DNA of 64,000 nt, taken from Rhizobium rosettiformans W3 (GTDB lineage: Bacteria; Pseudomonadota; Alphaproteobacteria; Rhizobiales; Rhizobiaceae). The translations under genes and the position numbers were made by a program. Under the pieces are notes generated by a model. That model searched no databases. It saw nothing but the letters and a program-made list of their open reading frames with translations, and had not been told where the DNA came from. Location of the stretch: positions 56,109 through 120,108 of the forward strand of contig NZ_STGU01000013.1 of assembly GCF_004912135.1 (NCBI RefSeq), written 5' to 3'. Shown here piece after piece: positions 35,802 through 43,758 of this stretch (the first letter of the stretch is position 1; every line of letters starts with the position of its first letter).

Positions 35802-35937
35802 GGGGTGGCCTCCGTGGTTGTGCAGGATGCCGCTGACGATCAACGGCATGACATGCGCACGGTGGCGAAGGCGCGGCGGCAAGGGGGATGAGGAAGATCG
35901 AAGGGGTAGAATCCTCACCCTCGATCAGACGTCAGTG

Positions 35938-36703
35938 TCAGGGTTTGCGACGATGGCGCAAAAGGTCCTGATAACCGCCGTCGATCAGCGCGGCGGCAGA
36001 TCGGACAAGGGCGATGACAGAGGCGCGCAAAGCCGATGTCTTCCACGGCTCAGCGCGAACGCGCGCCTCTCCGTAGATGGCGATGGCAATCTCACGATAG
36101 GTCGCGTGGTTGGCGTTTCCGTCGGCAGCTTGCATCATCAGGCGAAACCGCCGGCGCTGATACGGCGTCATCCTGGGGTCGCGGCGCGCGGGTTTCCCGG
36201 CCAGCATGTGCCAGAGCCTGAGAATGGCTTCGAGCCGATCCGGCAGATTTTCGTCAAGTGGCAGAATGATCGCCGGCTGCGAATTGGTATCGGTGTCGGC
36301 GAGGATCAGATATTGAACGCCGTCTCTGGCGTCACAGACACCATATACCCCCTCTGGTCCGCAGATGGCATCAGCAAGATCTACCGATAAGGCGGACGGA
36401 GAAGGCGGAAGAAAATCGGGCGCTGCCCCGAGCATCAGCATGTCCGGATTGGCAACAGGCGACCAGATGACCGGTTGGTCGAGCGCGGAAAAGCCGGGGT
36501 CTGCCGGGAAATCGCAACCCCCAGCGATGTTGGACGTGATCCGCAAGGGGAAGATGCCCGGCGCCTTGCGCTACAAGGTCATCGAAACAGGCCTGATAGG
36601 ACGCGTTACGGCGCAGGCATTCCCAGGCGACGCCCTCAACGGGCAGCGCATCGTAGAATTCATACTGGTCCTGGTCTCGCCAGCGGGATGTATCCGGCCT
36701 CAT
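35938..36703 (-). pseudogene. Frameshifted DUF6499/DUF2285 regulator
   Basis: Two overlapping minus-strand frames together encode one regulator of about 255 aa. The first (from the ATG at 36703) gives MRPDTSRWRDQDQYEFYDAL through HRWGLRFP; the second continues with ADPGFSALDQPVIWSPVANP to the end, including the C-terminal DUF2285 (MTPYQRRRFRLMMQAADGNA). Reading passes between frames exactly at CGATTTCCCGGCAG: one extra C (36506-36508, GGG on the plus strand) breaks the gene. It is either a true pseudogene or a sequencing error. Confidence 0.8.
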
Positions 36704-36831
36704 TGCTCCACTCCTGGTTGAAACTGCACAGGTGGAGCATGAAAGAATTGCGGTGCCTCTACCGAGATGGAAGCCAGAACAAGGACATAGGGTGATGCTC
36801 TGAAGGCATCACTGGTGCGACGGCGGCGAGG

Positions 36832-37122
36832 TCAGGTCCGATCTGTCGGATGACGCAGCAGCTGACGATAGCCGCTCTGTGTCATCCAGCGCGCCCGTCC
36901 CAGATGGCTGTCATGGACCTGCCGGGCGCGTTCAGGTTCCCGAACAGGATCAATTCCGAACAAAACATTAACGACTTCGGCCCATTCCGCCCCATCATCG
37001 GCCGCATCGAGCAGCCGCATATAGAGCTTGATATGCGCGCGGTCATATTCGGTCAGCTCGTCGCTAACAGGCGCGATGTCGTCGAAGGGGGCGACCGCGG
37101 ACGTCATGTCGATGGTCGCCAC
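36832..37122 (-). CDS. DUF2285-domain protein
   Basis: A 96-aa DUF2285 protein with the typical LTEYDRAHIKLYMRLLDAAD and HLGRARWMTQSGYRQLLRHP. DUF2285 proteins are conserved regulatory-type helical proteins in ICEs of alphaproteobacteria. The frame begins with GTG at 37122; an in-frame ATG at 37107 is the other possible start. It lies between an XRE regulator and the broken DUF6499/DUF2285 gene, all on the minus strand. Confidence 0.82.
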   Translation of the reverse strand: MATIDMTSAVAPFDDIAPVSDELTEYDRAHIKLYMRLLDAADDGAEWAEVVNVLFGIDPVREPERARQVHDSHLGRARWMTQSGYRQLLRHPTDRT

Positions 37123-37167
37123 AAGCCACAGGCCGCTGCAGCGGATCGATGATGGCGCCTGCGCCGA

Positions 37168-37434
37168 TCACACGTCGCGGATCTGTCGGTGTCTCTTCTC
37201 GTCTTGGTCATGAACCAGCAACACTCCTTGCCCGCGATCCGTGGACAGGAGAACGATCCCTGCTGCTTCAAGCGCCCGGCGCACCTGATCCCGCGTTGTC
37301 TCATACACCTCCAGCCGGTTCTCGGACTCGAGGCGCTTCAGGGCAGTTAACGATATTCGGGCCTTGTCAGCGAGCGTCTCCTGCGTCCAACCCAGTAACG
37401 CGCGCGCGGCCCGCGACTGTCGAGCGGTGATCAT
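37168..37434 (-). CDS. XRE-family helix-turn-helix regulator
   Basis: An 88-aa single-domain XRE repressor: ALLGWTQETLADKARISLTALKRLESENR is the helix-turn-helix, followed by a C-terminal strand AGIVLLSTDRGQGVLLVHDQ common in ICE regulators. The ATG at 37434 has an excellent GGAGGTGA ribosome binding site. A 20-bp perfect palindrome covers both the ribosome binding site and start codon, suggesting autoregulation. It heads the DUF2285 genes. Confidence 0.87.
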   Translation of the reverse strand: MITARQSRAARALLGWTQETLADKARISLTALKRLESENRLEVYETTRDQVRRALEAAGIVLLSTDRGQGVLLVHDQDEKRHRQIRDV

Positions 37435-37445
37435 GCATGATCACC
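37426..37445. promoter_or_regulatory. 20-bp perfect palindrome over XRE start codon and RBS
   Basis: GGTGATCATGCATGATCACC reads the same on both strands. It includes the XRE start codon (37432-37434) and its Shine-Dalgarno sequence. It may be an operator for the XRE repressor, or form an RNA hairpin that hides the ribosome binding site. Confidence 0.6.
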
Positions 37446-37763
37446 TCCCATCGCGACCGGCGCGCATTCCAGAACTACGGCTATTTTAGTCGTTCTTGCT
37501 CAATCCGCCACATGAAATCGCTGAGGCACACCGTGAGGCGATTTGCGCAGCACAGCGTTCGATGTGCCCGATTCGCTGGCCATGGCTCGAAAGAGCAGCA
37601 CTTCTGCCTTGGATTAGTTCGGCGTTGCTCCGCGATTGATTGAGCCCCAAACGATGCAGCCGACATCTGAATGATTCGTTTAGAGATCATATCCTTGACG
37701 TTCGCAATAGACCAGGATACGTATTCAGATCAAAGCGACAGAAATGATCCGTAAAGGCATCAC
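37435..37763. other. Divergent intergenic region between XRE and hipB
   Basis: A 329-bp gap. It contains the palindrome at the XRE start, a TAAAAT -10-like box for the minus strand (37483-37488) and the hipB promoter candidate near 37700. No convincing gene was seen; base composition is more AT-rich than the neighbouring genes. Confidence 0.5.
37695..37723 (+). promoter_or_regulatory. Candidate hipBA promoter with ATACGTAT palindrome
   Basis: TTGACG (37695-37700), 17-base spacer, TACGTA (37718-37723). The -10 region lies inside the palindrome ATACGTAT (37717-37724), a plausible HipB contact. The -10 match is weak. Confidence 0.35.
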
Positions 37764-38084
37764 ATGAAGGCGGAAAAAGAAACACTGGGGCTGATCGGCG
37801 ACCATTTTCGCCGCGCGCGTCTTGCAGCGGGGTTGACCCAGGAGCAGGTGGCCGATCTTGCGGGCATTTCGCGCCCGCGCTACCGCGACATCGAGACGGG
37901 GGCGGCGGCGGCGCGCACCACGACATTGATCAACATTGCCAGGGCGCTTGGGCTGGAAATGATGCTGGTCCCGCAGGCGATGGTGCCCGCCATCGAGGCG
38001 CTTTTGCGCCCCGAGGCCGAGGATGATCATCCGGCCTTCAGCCCGCAACCGGAGAGCGACGATGACAGCCGTCCGTACCGCTGA
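37764..38084 (+). CDS. hipB: HipB-like antitoxin, XRE family
   Basis: A 106-aa XRE protein: HFRRARLAAGLTQEQVADLAGISRPRYRDIETG is the helix-turn-helix, then the HipB pattern TTTLINIARALGLEMMLVPQ. The C-terminal tail is acidic and disordered. It overlaps the HipA gene by 23 bases, the standard antitoxin-toxin arrangement, and would neutralise HipA and repress the operon. Confidence 0.9.
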   Translation: MKAEKETLGLIGDHFRRARLAAGLTQEQVADLAGISRPRYRDIETGAAAARTTTLINIARALGLEMMLVPQAMVPAIEALLRPEAEDDHPAFSPQPESDDDSRPYR

Positions 38085-39303
38085 GACCATCACCGCGCTG
38101 GACGTGTTTCTGAACAGTGCGAAGGTTGGCATGATCGTCAGGACGCCGGGTGATTTCAACGCCTTCAGCCTTGATCCAGCCTATCGCGCGACCGGCGGCA
38201 TTCCGGTTCTGAGCCTGTCGCTGCGCGCGGCATCAGGGGGCCTGCGCAAGGATCCGCGACCTGTCGCAGGCAGCCTGCCGCCCTTCTTTGCCAACCTGCT
38301 GCCCGAAGACCGGCTGCGCGAGGCGATGGAAAAACACCATGCGGGCAATGTGCGGCCGGGGAATGATTTCGATCTCCTGGCAGCTCTGGGCGCGGACCTG
38401 CCGGGTGCCGTTCGGGTGGTGCCCAGTGACGGTCAACCGGGCATCGGGGCGGCGCCCGCCCAAGGGCGGCCCAAAGCCCGCTTCTCGCTGGCGGGCGTGC
38501 AGATGAAGCTCTCGGTAATGAAGAACACGGGCAAAGGCGGGGGGCTGACCTTGCCGCTCGGGGATGACGAGGGCCAGTATATTGCAAAATTCCCCTCGAC
38601 CGCCTTTCCGGGTGTGTCGGAAAACGAGTTCGCGAACCTCGCGCTTGCCGAAGCCATCGGCATGGACGTGCCCGAGCGGGAACTGGTCAGCCGAGACCAG
38701 TTCGAGGGGATTCCCGAAGAGTTCGAAACACTTGCCGAGGGGCTGGTCCTGCTCGTGCGGCGTTTTGATCGCGGGGCAGACGGGCAGCGCATCCATATCG
38801 AGGATTTCGCGCAGGTTTTCGGCCTGTACCCGGCGCGCAAATATGATGGCGCCGCCTCCCACGACATCGCCTCTGTGCTGAATGTTGCGATCTCGCCGTT
38901 CGCCGCGCTGGAGTTTGTCCGGCGGCTGACCTTCTCGGTGGTCATGGGCAATGGCGACACGCACCTCAAGAACTGGTCGCTGATCTATCCGGGCGACGGC
39001 GACACGCCCGCTCTAGCACCGATCTACGACATGCTTTCGACCGTGCCCTATATTCCGGCAGATGGGCTGGCGCTGTCTCTGGGCGGCGAGCGGGCCTTCA
39101 AGGGCTTGGCCCCGGCCCGCTGGAAGACGTTTGCCAATCGGGCAAGGCTTCCCGAGCCAGCCGTGCTCAAGGCCGTTGTCGAGACGGTGAAACGCATTGA
39201 TACGAAATGGTGGACACTGCCGGAGCGCGAAGTGGTCCCGCCGCCCGTGCTGGAACGCATCGACGCCCATGTCAAAACCATCATCCCGATCCTAAGCGCC
39301 TGA
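38062..39303 (+). CDS. hipA: HipA-like Ser/Thr kinase toxin
   Basis: A 413-aa HipA kinase. HipA toxins phosphorylate glutamyl-tRNA synthetase and cause growth arrest; the target here is unknown. The N-terminal subdomain includes GSLPPFFANLLPEDRLREAM; the kinase core has ARFSLAGVQMKLSV, the Lys-bearing YIAKFPS, the catalytic loop MGNGDTHLKNWSLIY and the metal-binding APIYDMLST. All key residues appear intact. The ATG at 38062 is preferred over an earlier start at 38023. A bidirectional terminator follows. Confidence 0.92.
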   Translation: MTAVRTAETITALDVFLNSAKVGMIVRTPGDFNAFSLDPAYRATGGIPVLSLSLRAASGGLRKDPRPVAGSLPPFFANLLPEDRLREAMEKHHAGNVRPGNDFDLLAALGADLPGAVRVVPSDGQPGIGAAPAQGRPKARFSLAGVQMKLSVMKNTGKGGGLTLPLGDDEGQYIAKFPSTAFPGVSENEFANLALAEAIGMDVPERELVSRDQFEGIPEEFETLAEGLVLLVRRFDRGADGQRIHIEDFAQVFGLYPARKYDGAASHDIASVLNVAISPFAALEFVRRLTFSVVMGNGDTHLKNWSLIYPGDGDTPALAPIYDMLSTVPYIPADGLALSLGGERAFKGLAPARWKTFANRARLPEPAVLKAVVETVKRIDTKWWTLPEREVVPPPVLERIDAHVKTIIPILSA

Positions 39304-39358
39304 TCCGTGCTAGACACGACAGGGCGCGGTGGCGTGACGACTTTCCCGCGGACATGAG

Positions 39359-39388
39359 AAAGGCCCCGACCTTGCGGTCGGGGCCTTT
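39359..39388. terminator. Bidirectional terminator between hipA and DUF736
   Basis: A 13-bp perfect stem AAAGGCCCCGACC / GGTCGGGGCCTTT with a 4-base loop TTGC. The A and T ends give short U tracts in both directions, serving the convergent hipA and DUF736 genes. Confidence 0.85.
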
Positions 39389-39398
39389 GTGCCGCGCC

Positions 39399-39725
39399 TT
39401 AGTCGCCGCGGCGACCGTTGGGGCGGGACCAGATGAGGGAGAAGGTTTCGCCTTCTTCGTCATCGAAGAGGTTGGCGTAGATCGGAGCGTTGAAGCTCGG
39501 ATCGTCCAGCTTGAGGCCCAGATAGTCGCGGCCCTCGTTGGAGCGCTTGGACCAGGCGGCGCCGATCTCGGCGCGGCCGACCAGAACCCGGTGACTGGGA
39601 GCGTTCTCGCCGGTGGCGCGCAGGTCGGGGATGATGCGCACGCCCTTGGCCTGGACGCTGAGGGTGACGATTTCGCCGGTGAATTCGTTCGAGCCGGTCT
39701 TCTTGAATGTGCCGATGGTTGCCAT
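39399..39725 (-). CDS. DUF736 protein, copy 2
   Basis: A 108-aa DUF736 protein beginning MATIGTFKKTGSNEFTGEIV at the ATG at 39725, the canonical family start. The C-terminal APIYANLFDDEEGETFSLIW matches copy 1 at 32026-32361. Function unknown; the family is a marker of alphaproteobacterial plasmids and ICEs. It is likely transcribed alone, from within the long noncoding stretch upstream, and ends at a shared terminator. Confidence 0.9.
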   Translation of the reverse strand: MATIGTFKKTGSNEFTGEIVTLSVQAKGVRIIPDLRATGENAPSHRVLVGRAEIGAAWSKRSNEGRDYLGLKLDDPSFNAPIYANLFDDEEGETFSLIWSRPNGRRGD

Positions 39726-40292
39726 TTTAAGTCTCCGTTTTCCGTTTCCGAGCCCGCACCATTGCGGCCTCGATGGCGATCGACCGGCCGGAGACGAACG
39801 CTGGCGCACCCCAAAGGGGCTGGACAGCACAGGAGAAACTTTCTTGTTCCGCGCGGAATGTCGGCTTTGCCGGCAGGGGAAGAAAGTTGTGACGACGCTG
39901 TTGCGCTAGAGCGGTCGAAGCGCATCGCGCTGGTTTTCGGCCAGATCAGGCCATTGAAGAGGCCGTTTGGAGCGGTCGAGACACGGGGGTTGAACGGGGA
40001 CGGTGGCAACCTCGAGGCTCCATCAGGATGACCAGACCGGCGCACCGGCTTGTCTGGTCCCCCGCGTTTCAGGCCGTGCACATCCTTTTCTCCGGCCTGT
40101 GCTATCGGCATTGCCCCAACCGGTTTTCGGTCAGTCCTCGCATGCTGGCACTGAACGTCCTGCGCTCCTATGGGCCGTGCCTGTGCCTCACGCTGATCAG
40201 AGATTTACACGCCATCTACCCGCCCGCCTCCTGACGAAGACGGCAGATGATCCGTATCCGCTTCTGGTCCTGCCTCAACGGGTCACTCCAGT
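39726..40292. other. 567-bp stretch without a supported gene
   Basis: This is the upstream region of DUF736. Frames on both strands are open in parts but have no conserved features. It holds an inverted repeat GACCAGAC (40030-40037) / GTCTGGTC (40052-40059) with an inner CGG/CCG pair, which could form a hairpin, and a palindromic GCCGGC patch near 39873. I see no tRNA-like or promoter motif that stands out. Confidence 0.4.
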
Positions 40293-40733
40293 TCAGGTGC
40301 GTGCAAGGTTCCCGTCCGCAGGGCCGGTTGCCGCCATGCCTGCAACGCGCAGGAATGCTGTCACGCCCACCGCGACCGCACCGACCACCGAGAAGATGAT
40401 CTGCCAGGTCTCGGACGGCATCATGTGTTTGACGATCCCGAGCGTAGCGTAAAACCCGGCCGTGCCCGCCGGGGCGACGAAGGCCAAAGCGATCAGCAGC
40501 CGTGCCCAGATCGGACGAACCAGCATGAGCAGGCCCTGACCGACCGCCAGTGTCAGACCCGCAGCGATAAGACCGATGAGGATGCCGCCAGGCCAGCCAG
40601 CGCCCGTGCCATAGGCCCATATGCCTGCGTTCAGGCCGATAAAGAACGGCAGGGCGAAGACGGCGAGATTGAACAGCAGCCAGCACATGGTACCGATGGC
40701 TGCAATGGAAACGAGGATTCCGAGAACGATCAT
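40293..40733 (-). CDS. Small polytopic membrane protein, unknown
   Basis: A 146-aa protein from the ATG at 40733 with about four hydrophobic helices (MIVLGILVSIAAIGTMCWLL, LAVFALPFFIGLNAGIWAYG, GILIGLIAAGLTLAVGQGLL, ARLLIALAFVAPAGTAGFYA) and a fifth near the C-terminus (IIFSVVGAVAVGVTAFLRVA). The family is not recognised. It stands alone between two noncoding stretches. Confidence 0.7.
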   Translation of the reverse strand: MIVLGILVSIAAIGTMCWLLFNLAVFALPFFIGLNAGIWAYGTGAGWPGGILIGLIAAGLTLAVGQGLLMLVRPIWARLLIALAFVAPAGTAGFYATLGIVKHMMPSETWQIIFSVVGAVAVGVTAFLRVAGMAATGPADGNLART

Positions 40734-40885
40734 GGTGGTGTCTCCGTGCAAAAGGTTGGACGGTTGCGCCTTCCACCACCACCATGGCGCAATCACAGCA
40801 TAGCAGCATTCCTCTCACCGCGCGAGAAGCGATGGCTTTCGAGGCCAGGCCTGTCCGAAAACTCGCAGTTTGAATGAGAAAGCTT

Positions 40886-40957
40886 ATGCGTCTGGTGGAC
40901 CAGTATCTGCTGCACCTCTACAATGACCATATCGTTGGGCGGAAGGATGCGGGTTAA
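40886..40957 (+). CDS. Possible 23-aa leader ORF before the nuclease-like gene
   Basis: ATG to TAA encodes MRLVDQYLLHLYNDHIVGRK plus three residues and ends five bases before the next gene's ATG. It could be a translated leader coupling to the 166-aa protein, or the remnant of a larger gene. No strong ribosome binding site precedes it (GAGAAAG is nearest). Confidence 0.3.
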   Translation: MRLVDQYLLHLYNDHIVGRKDAG

Positions 40958-40962
40958 AGTTT

Positions 40963-41463
40963 ATGGCAGAAGTCGATTGGTCAGATCGGGCATTTTATGA
41001 TGACGGCGAATGGGTGACATGGTCAGACATTGACGAACAGCTTCGTCACAAGGAATGGGGAGCGAAGTATCCAAACGCCATCCGATCAATGATCCCGTAT
41101 TTTGAGGACCTGATCTCACTCGCTGAGAGCTACCATCTGGAGACGGGCCTGCATTTATCTGTGTATGGCGACATCGGTGAGCTGTTCGGTGCCATCACCT
41201 ACGGCATCAAGTTGAACAAGACCTACGCGCAAGGTTCGGACGGCAGGCTCGAAAATGATCATGTCGAGATCAAAACCATCACTCCTTTCAAGAGCAAAGA
41301 CGTGGTGATGGTGGATACATCAAGGCATTTCAGCAAGCTGCTCGTGGTCAAAATTAATGCGGAATTCCAGGTCTCCGGGCGAATGGTCAGCCGCAAGCAA
41401 TTGCCAAAGCGCTCAGGCCGTTATGTCCGAATTCGTTGGGACGACCTGGCGCTATTGCAGTAG
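40963..41463 (+). CDS. Putative PD-(D/E)XK-fold protein (DUF6998-like)
   Basis: A 166-aa protein, the only plus-strand gene in this part. The order GELFGAITYGIKLN (helix with Glu), ENDHVEIKTITPF (Asp, then Glu-x-Lys on a strand) and a later conserved helix/strand resembles the PD-(D/E)XK nuclease core. I think it belongs with DUF6998 proteins but cannot confirm. The DNA is lower in GC than its neighbours, suggesting recent insertion. No partner methylase or antitoxin is adjacent. Cytoplasmic; no signal peptide. Confidence 0.6.
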   Translation: MAEVDWSDRAFYDDGEWVTWSDIDEQLRHKEWGAKYPNAIRSMIPYFEDLISLAESYHLETGLHLSVYGDIGELFGAITYGIKLNKTYAQGSDGRLENDHVEIKTITPFKSKDVVMVDTSRHFSKLLVVKINAEFQVSGRMVSRKQLPKRSGRYVRIRWDDLALLQ

Positions 41464-41486
41464 TGCTTATGCTGAACAGGCAGCGC

Positions 41487-42413
41487 TCACGCGCTGCCGG
41501 TCCCGAAGCGATAAACCGGGATACCCATCTTGCGAGCCTTGTCGGCCAGATTGTCCTGAATGCCCGTGCCGGGGAAGATGATGACCCCGATCGGCATGAT
41601 GCCGAGCATCTGGTCGTTGCGCTTGAACGGCGCCGCCTTGGCATGTTTAGCCCAGTCAGGTTTGAAGGCGACCTGCGCGACTTTGCGATTGCTGGCCCAG
41701 GTGGCCGCAATGCGTTCCGCGCCCTTGGGCGATCCACCGTGCATCAGAACCATGTCCGGGTGCTTGGCATGGACCTGATCGAGCTTGGCCCAGATCGTCC
41801 GGTGATCAGTCGTGTCTCCGCCCGAGAAGGCGATCTTTGGCCCGGCGGGCAACAGCACCTCGTTGTCGGCCCGGCGTTTGGCGGCGATGAAGTCGCGGCT
41901 GTCGATCATGGCCGAGGTCATCTGGCGATGGTTGACACGTGAACCGGAGCGTTGCGACCAGGGCGTTCCGGTGGTGCGCAGATAGATGTCGGCGGCGGCA
42001 TCGCGGAAGGTTTCCATGCTGTCGCGGCGCTCGATCAGGCTTTGTCCCGCGCCGATCAGGGTTTCGAGCTGGACGGATTTGACCTCGCTGCCATCCTGTT
42101 CACGCTGGAGATGCTTCTGTGCCTGCTCGTTATCGTCGAGTTTGGTCTCGATCCGCTCGACGGCGCGGTGGAAGGTGTTGACGGTGGACCAGAGGATCTC
42201 GTCGAGGTCGAAATCGAGGCTGGTGTCGGCCATGGTGGAAATCAGGGCGTCGAAGATGTCTGAGACTGCGCCCTGGATGACGTGATCTTCGGGTGTGATC
42301 CGGGGATCGGCCTCGTCTTCGGAGGGGCGGTAGCCGTAGAGTTCGAGTTCTTCGATGGCATGGCCGGTCGGGGACGTGCTGTGATCGGGTTCGAAATCGT
42401 CGTGCGCGTACAT
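41487..42413 (-). CDS. DUF2493 / SLOG-family protein
   Basis: A 308-aa protein with a C-terminal DUF2493 domain (SLOG, YspA/cpYpsA-type Rossmann fold): KIAFSGGDTTDHRTIWAKLD, MVLMHGGSPKGAERIAATWA and GIMPIGVIIFPGTGIQDNLA. SLOG proteins bind nucleotide-derived ligands. The N-terminal half (about 170 residues) is helical and conserved in plasmid homologues. It is probably part of the plasmid backbone; its exact role is unknown. The stop is 23 bases from the convergent nuclease-like gene. Confidence 0.85.
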   Translation of the reverse strand: MYAHDDFEPDHSTSPTGHAIEELELYGYRPSEDEADPRITPEDHVIQGAVSDIFDALISTMADTSLDFDLDEILWSTVNTFHRAVERIETKLDDNEQAQKHLQREQDGSEVKSVQLETLIGAGQSLIERRDSMETFRDAAADIYLRTTGTPWSQRSGSRVNHRQMTSAMIDSRDFIAAKRRADNEVLLPAGPKIAFSGGDTTDHRTIWAKLDQVHAKHPDMVLMHGGSPKGAERIAATWASNRKVAQVAFKPDWAKHAKAAPFKRNDQMLGIMPIGVIIFPGTGIQDNLADKARKMGIPVYRFGTGSA

Positions 42414-42720
42414 GGGATGCTTCCGTCAGTTGGACCGCGACCGTCGCGGCCTTCATGGCGAGACACGCCCACGGGCGCTCCGGTCTGGCAGCACGAGCCT
42501 CTGGCGAGGGCCTTGATGGCAAAGCCCGGCTGATTTGTTTCGCGCTGTAAAGACGGGCTTGCCCGTCGACGGAAATCAGTCGGGCGCCGCCATTGCCTGA
42601 CCGGAGCGTTTGTGGGCCGATCGCCCTCTTGGAAGGCCAAGGCGCGGTCCTCTGCTGATGACAGGATGCAGCCTATGCGCATGAGAAGATCGGAACGGCC
42701 CGATCACGGCCCCGTACCGG
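42414..42720. other. 307-bp intergenic region
   Basis: No supported gene. It contains a perfect short stem GACGGGC (42550-42556) / GCCCGTC (42559-42565) with a 2-base spacer. The GACGGG/CCCGTC half-sites match the stems of the repeated leader found upstream of other backbone genes. Confidence 0.4.
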
Positions 42721-43758
42721 CTATGCACTTGAAGCCATGAAACGGCTGACGTCCTCGGGAGCGATTTGCACCCGGATCTCTGCTCGAACGGCACCCAGCC
42801 CATGCGTTGTGAGATCTTCGTTGAAGTCCCCCATCATGGGCGAGAGCGTGATGGCCTCGATCCCGGCATCAACCGCCCGGTCCACCAGACTATCGCGAGC
42901 GCTGTCACCTGCCGGATCGTTATCGCGGACAACATAGAGACGGCGCAGATGCGGCGGGAACTGGATGGCCGAGAGGTGCCCGGCCGAGAGTGCGGAAACC
43001 ATCGGCATGGTGAGCAGAGCTTGACGCAGCGACAGGATGGTTTCGATACCTTCGCCTGCTGCCATGACATCCTGCGCATCCCCGAAACGAACCGCGTGTC
43101 CGAGCAGGTCGCCCATTGCCTTCCTCGGCGGATCGACAGGTGCTTTGCCGAAGCCGTCCGGGGCCAGCCATGTGCGGTGTGCGCCGGTAATCCTGCCATC
43201 GAGGTCGGTGACGACGGCAATCATTGCCGGCCAGGCTTGCGTCGGGCCATCGTCCTCGGGCCGCCAGTAGCAGTTGGGATGGAAGCGCAGATTTGCGGTT
43301 TGGCGTAAATCCGTAATGCCGCGTCCGCGCAAATACGCTTCTGCAATGCTGCCGATGAGCGGCTGTGTCATGCGCCAGAGTCGGCGTGCGGCCTCCGATG
43401 ATCCCGATGGTGCTGGCGGGCGAGACTGACGGGATGGCGGCTGCGGTTCAGGATGCCGCAGGCTGAGGAAGCGCCGGGCTTCTTCGGCAACGTCTGTGAA
43501 ATCGATCAGGCCGAGCGAGTTCCGGATCACGTCCAGCAGATCGCCATATTCCCCCGTGGCCGAGTCCTGCCATTTACCGGCAATGCCTTTCACGCTGTCG
43601 TGCAGCCGGACGAACATGGAGCGGCCAGCCGTGTTTCGGACATCGCCAACCTGCCAGTAATTGCCCTGTTTGCGACCATTCGACAGATAGTGGCGGCACA
43701 CCGCCTCGGCCTGTCGGCTGAGACGCTGCGCGAGTTCCGAAGCATTGAGACGCGCCAT
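42721..43758 (-). CDS. Toprim-domain protein (DUF7146-like), primase-related
   Basis: A 345-aa protein with a C-terminal Toprim domain: acidic motif AAGEGIETILSLRQAL and the Asp pair in YVVRDNDPAGDSA. The N-terminal part (GNYWQVGDVRNTAGRSMFVR) is the CHC2/DUF7146-type region of plasmid primase-like proteins. It may prime replication of the transferred strand or of the plasmid. It overlaps by one base with the upstream helicase/methylase gene, so the two are coupled. Confidence 0.87.
   Translation of the reverse strand: MARLNASELAQRLSRQAEAVCRHYLSNGRKQGNYWQVGDVRNTAGRSMFVRLHDSVKGIAGKWQDSATGEYGDLLDVIRNSLGLIDFTDVAEEARRFLSLRHPEPQPPSRQSRPPAPSGSSEAARRLWRMTQPLIGSIAEAYLRGRGITDLRQTANLRFHPNCYWRPEDDGPTQAWPAMIAVVTDLDGRITGAHRTWLAPDGFGKAPVDPPRKAMGDLLGHAVRFGDAQDVMAAGEGIETILSLRQALLTMPMVSALSAGHLSAIQFPPHLRRLYVVRDNDPAGDSARDSLVDRAVDAGIEAITLSPMMGDFNEDLTTHGLGAVRAEIRVQIAPEDVSRFMASSA

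Noticed and set aside
40028..40234. 68-aa plus-strand frame with a hydrophobic N-terminus
   Set aside because: No ribosome binding site, begins inside an inverted repeat, and composition resembles random GC-rich translation.
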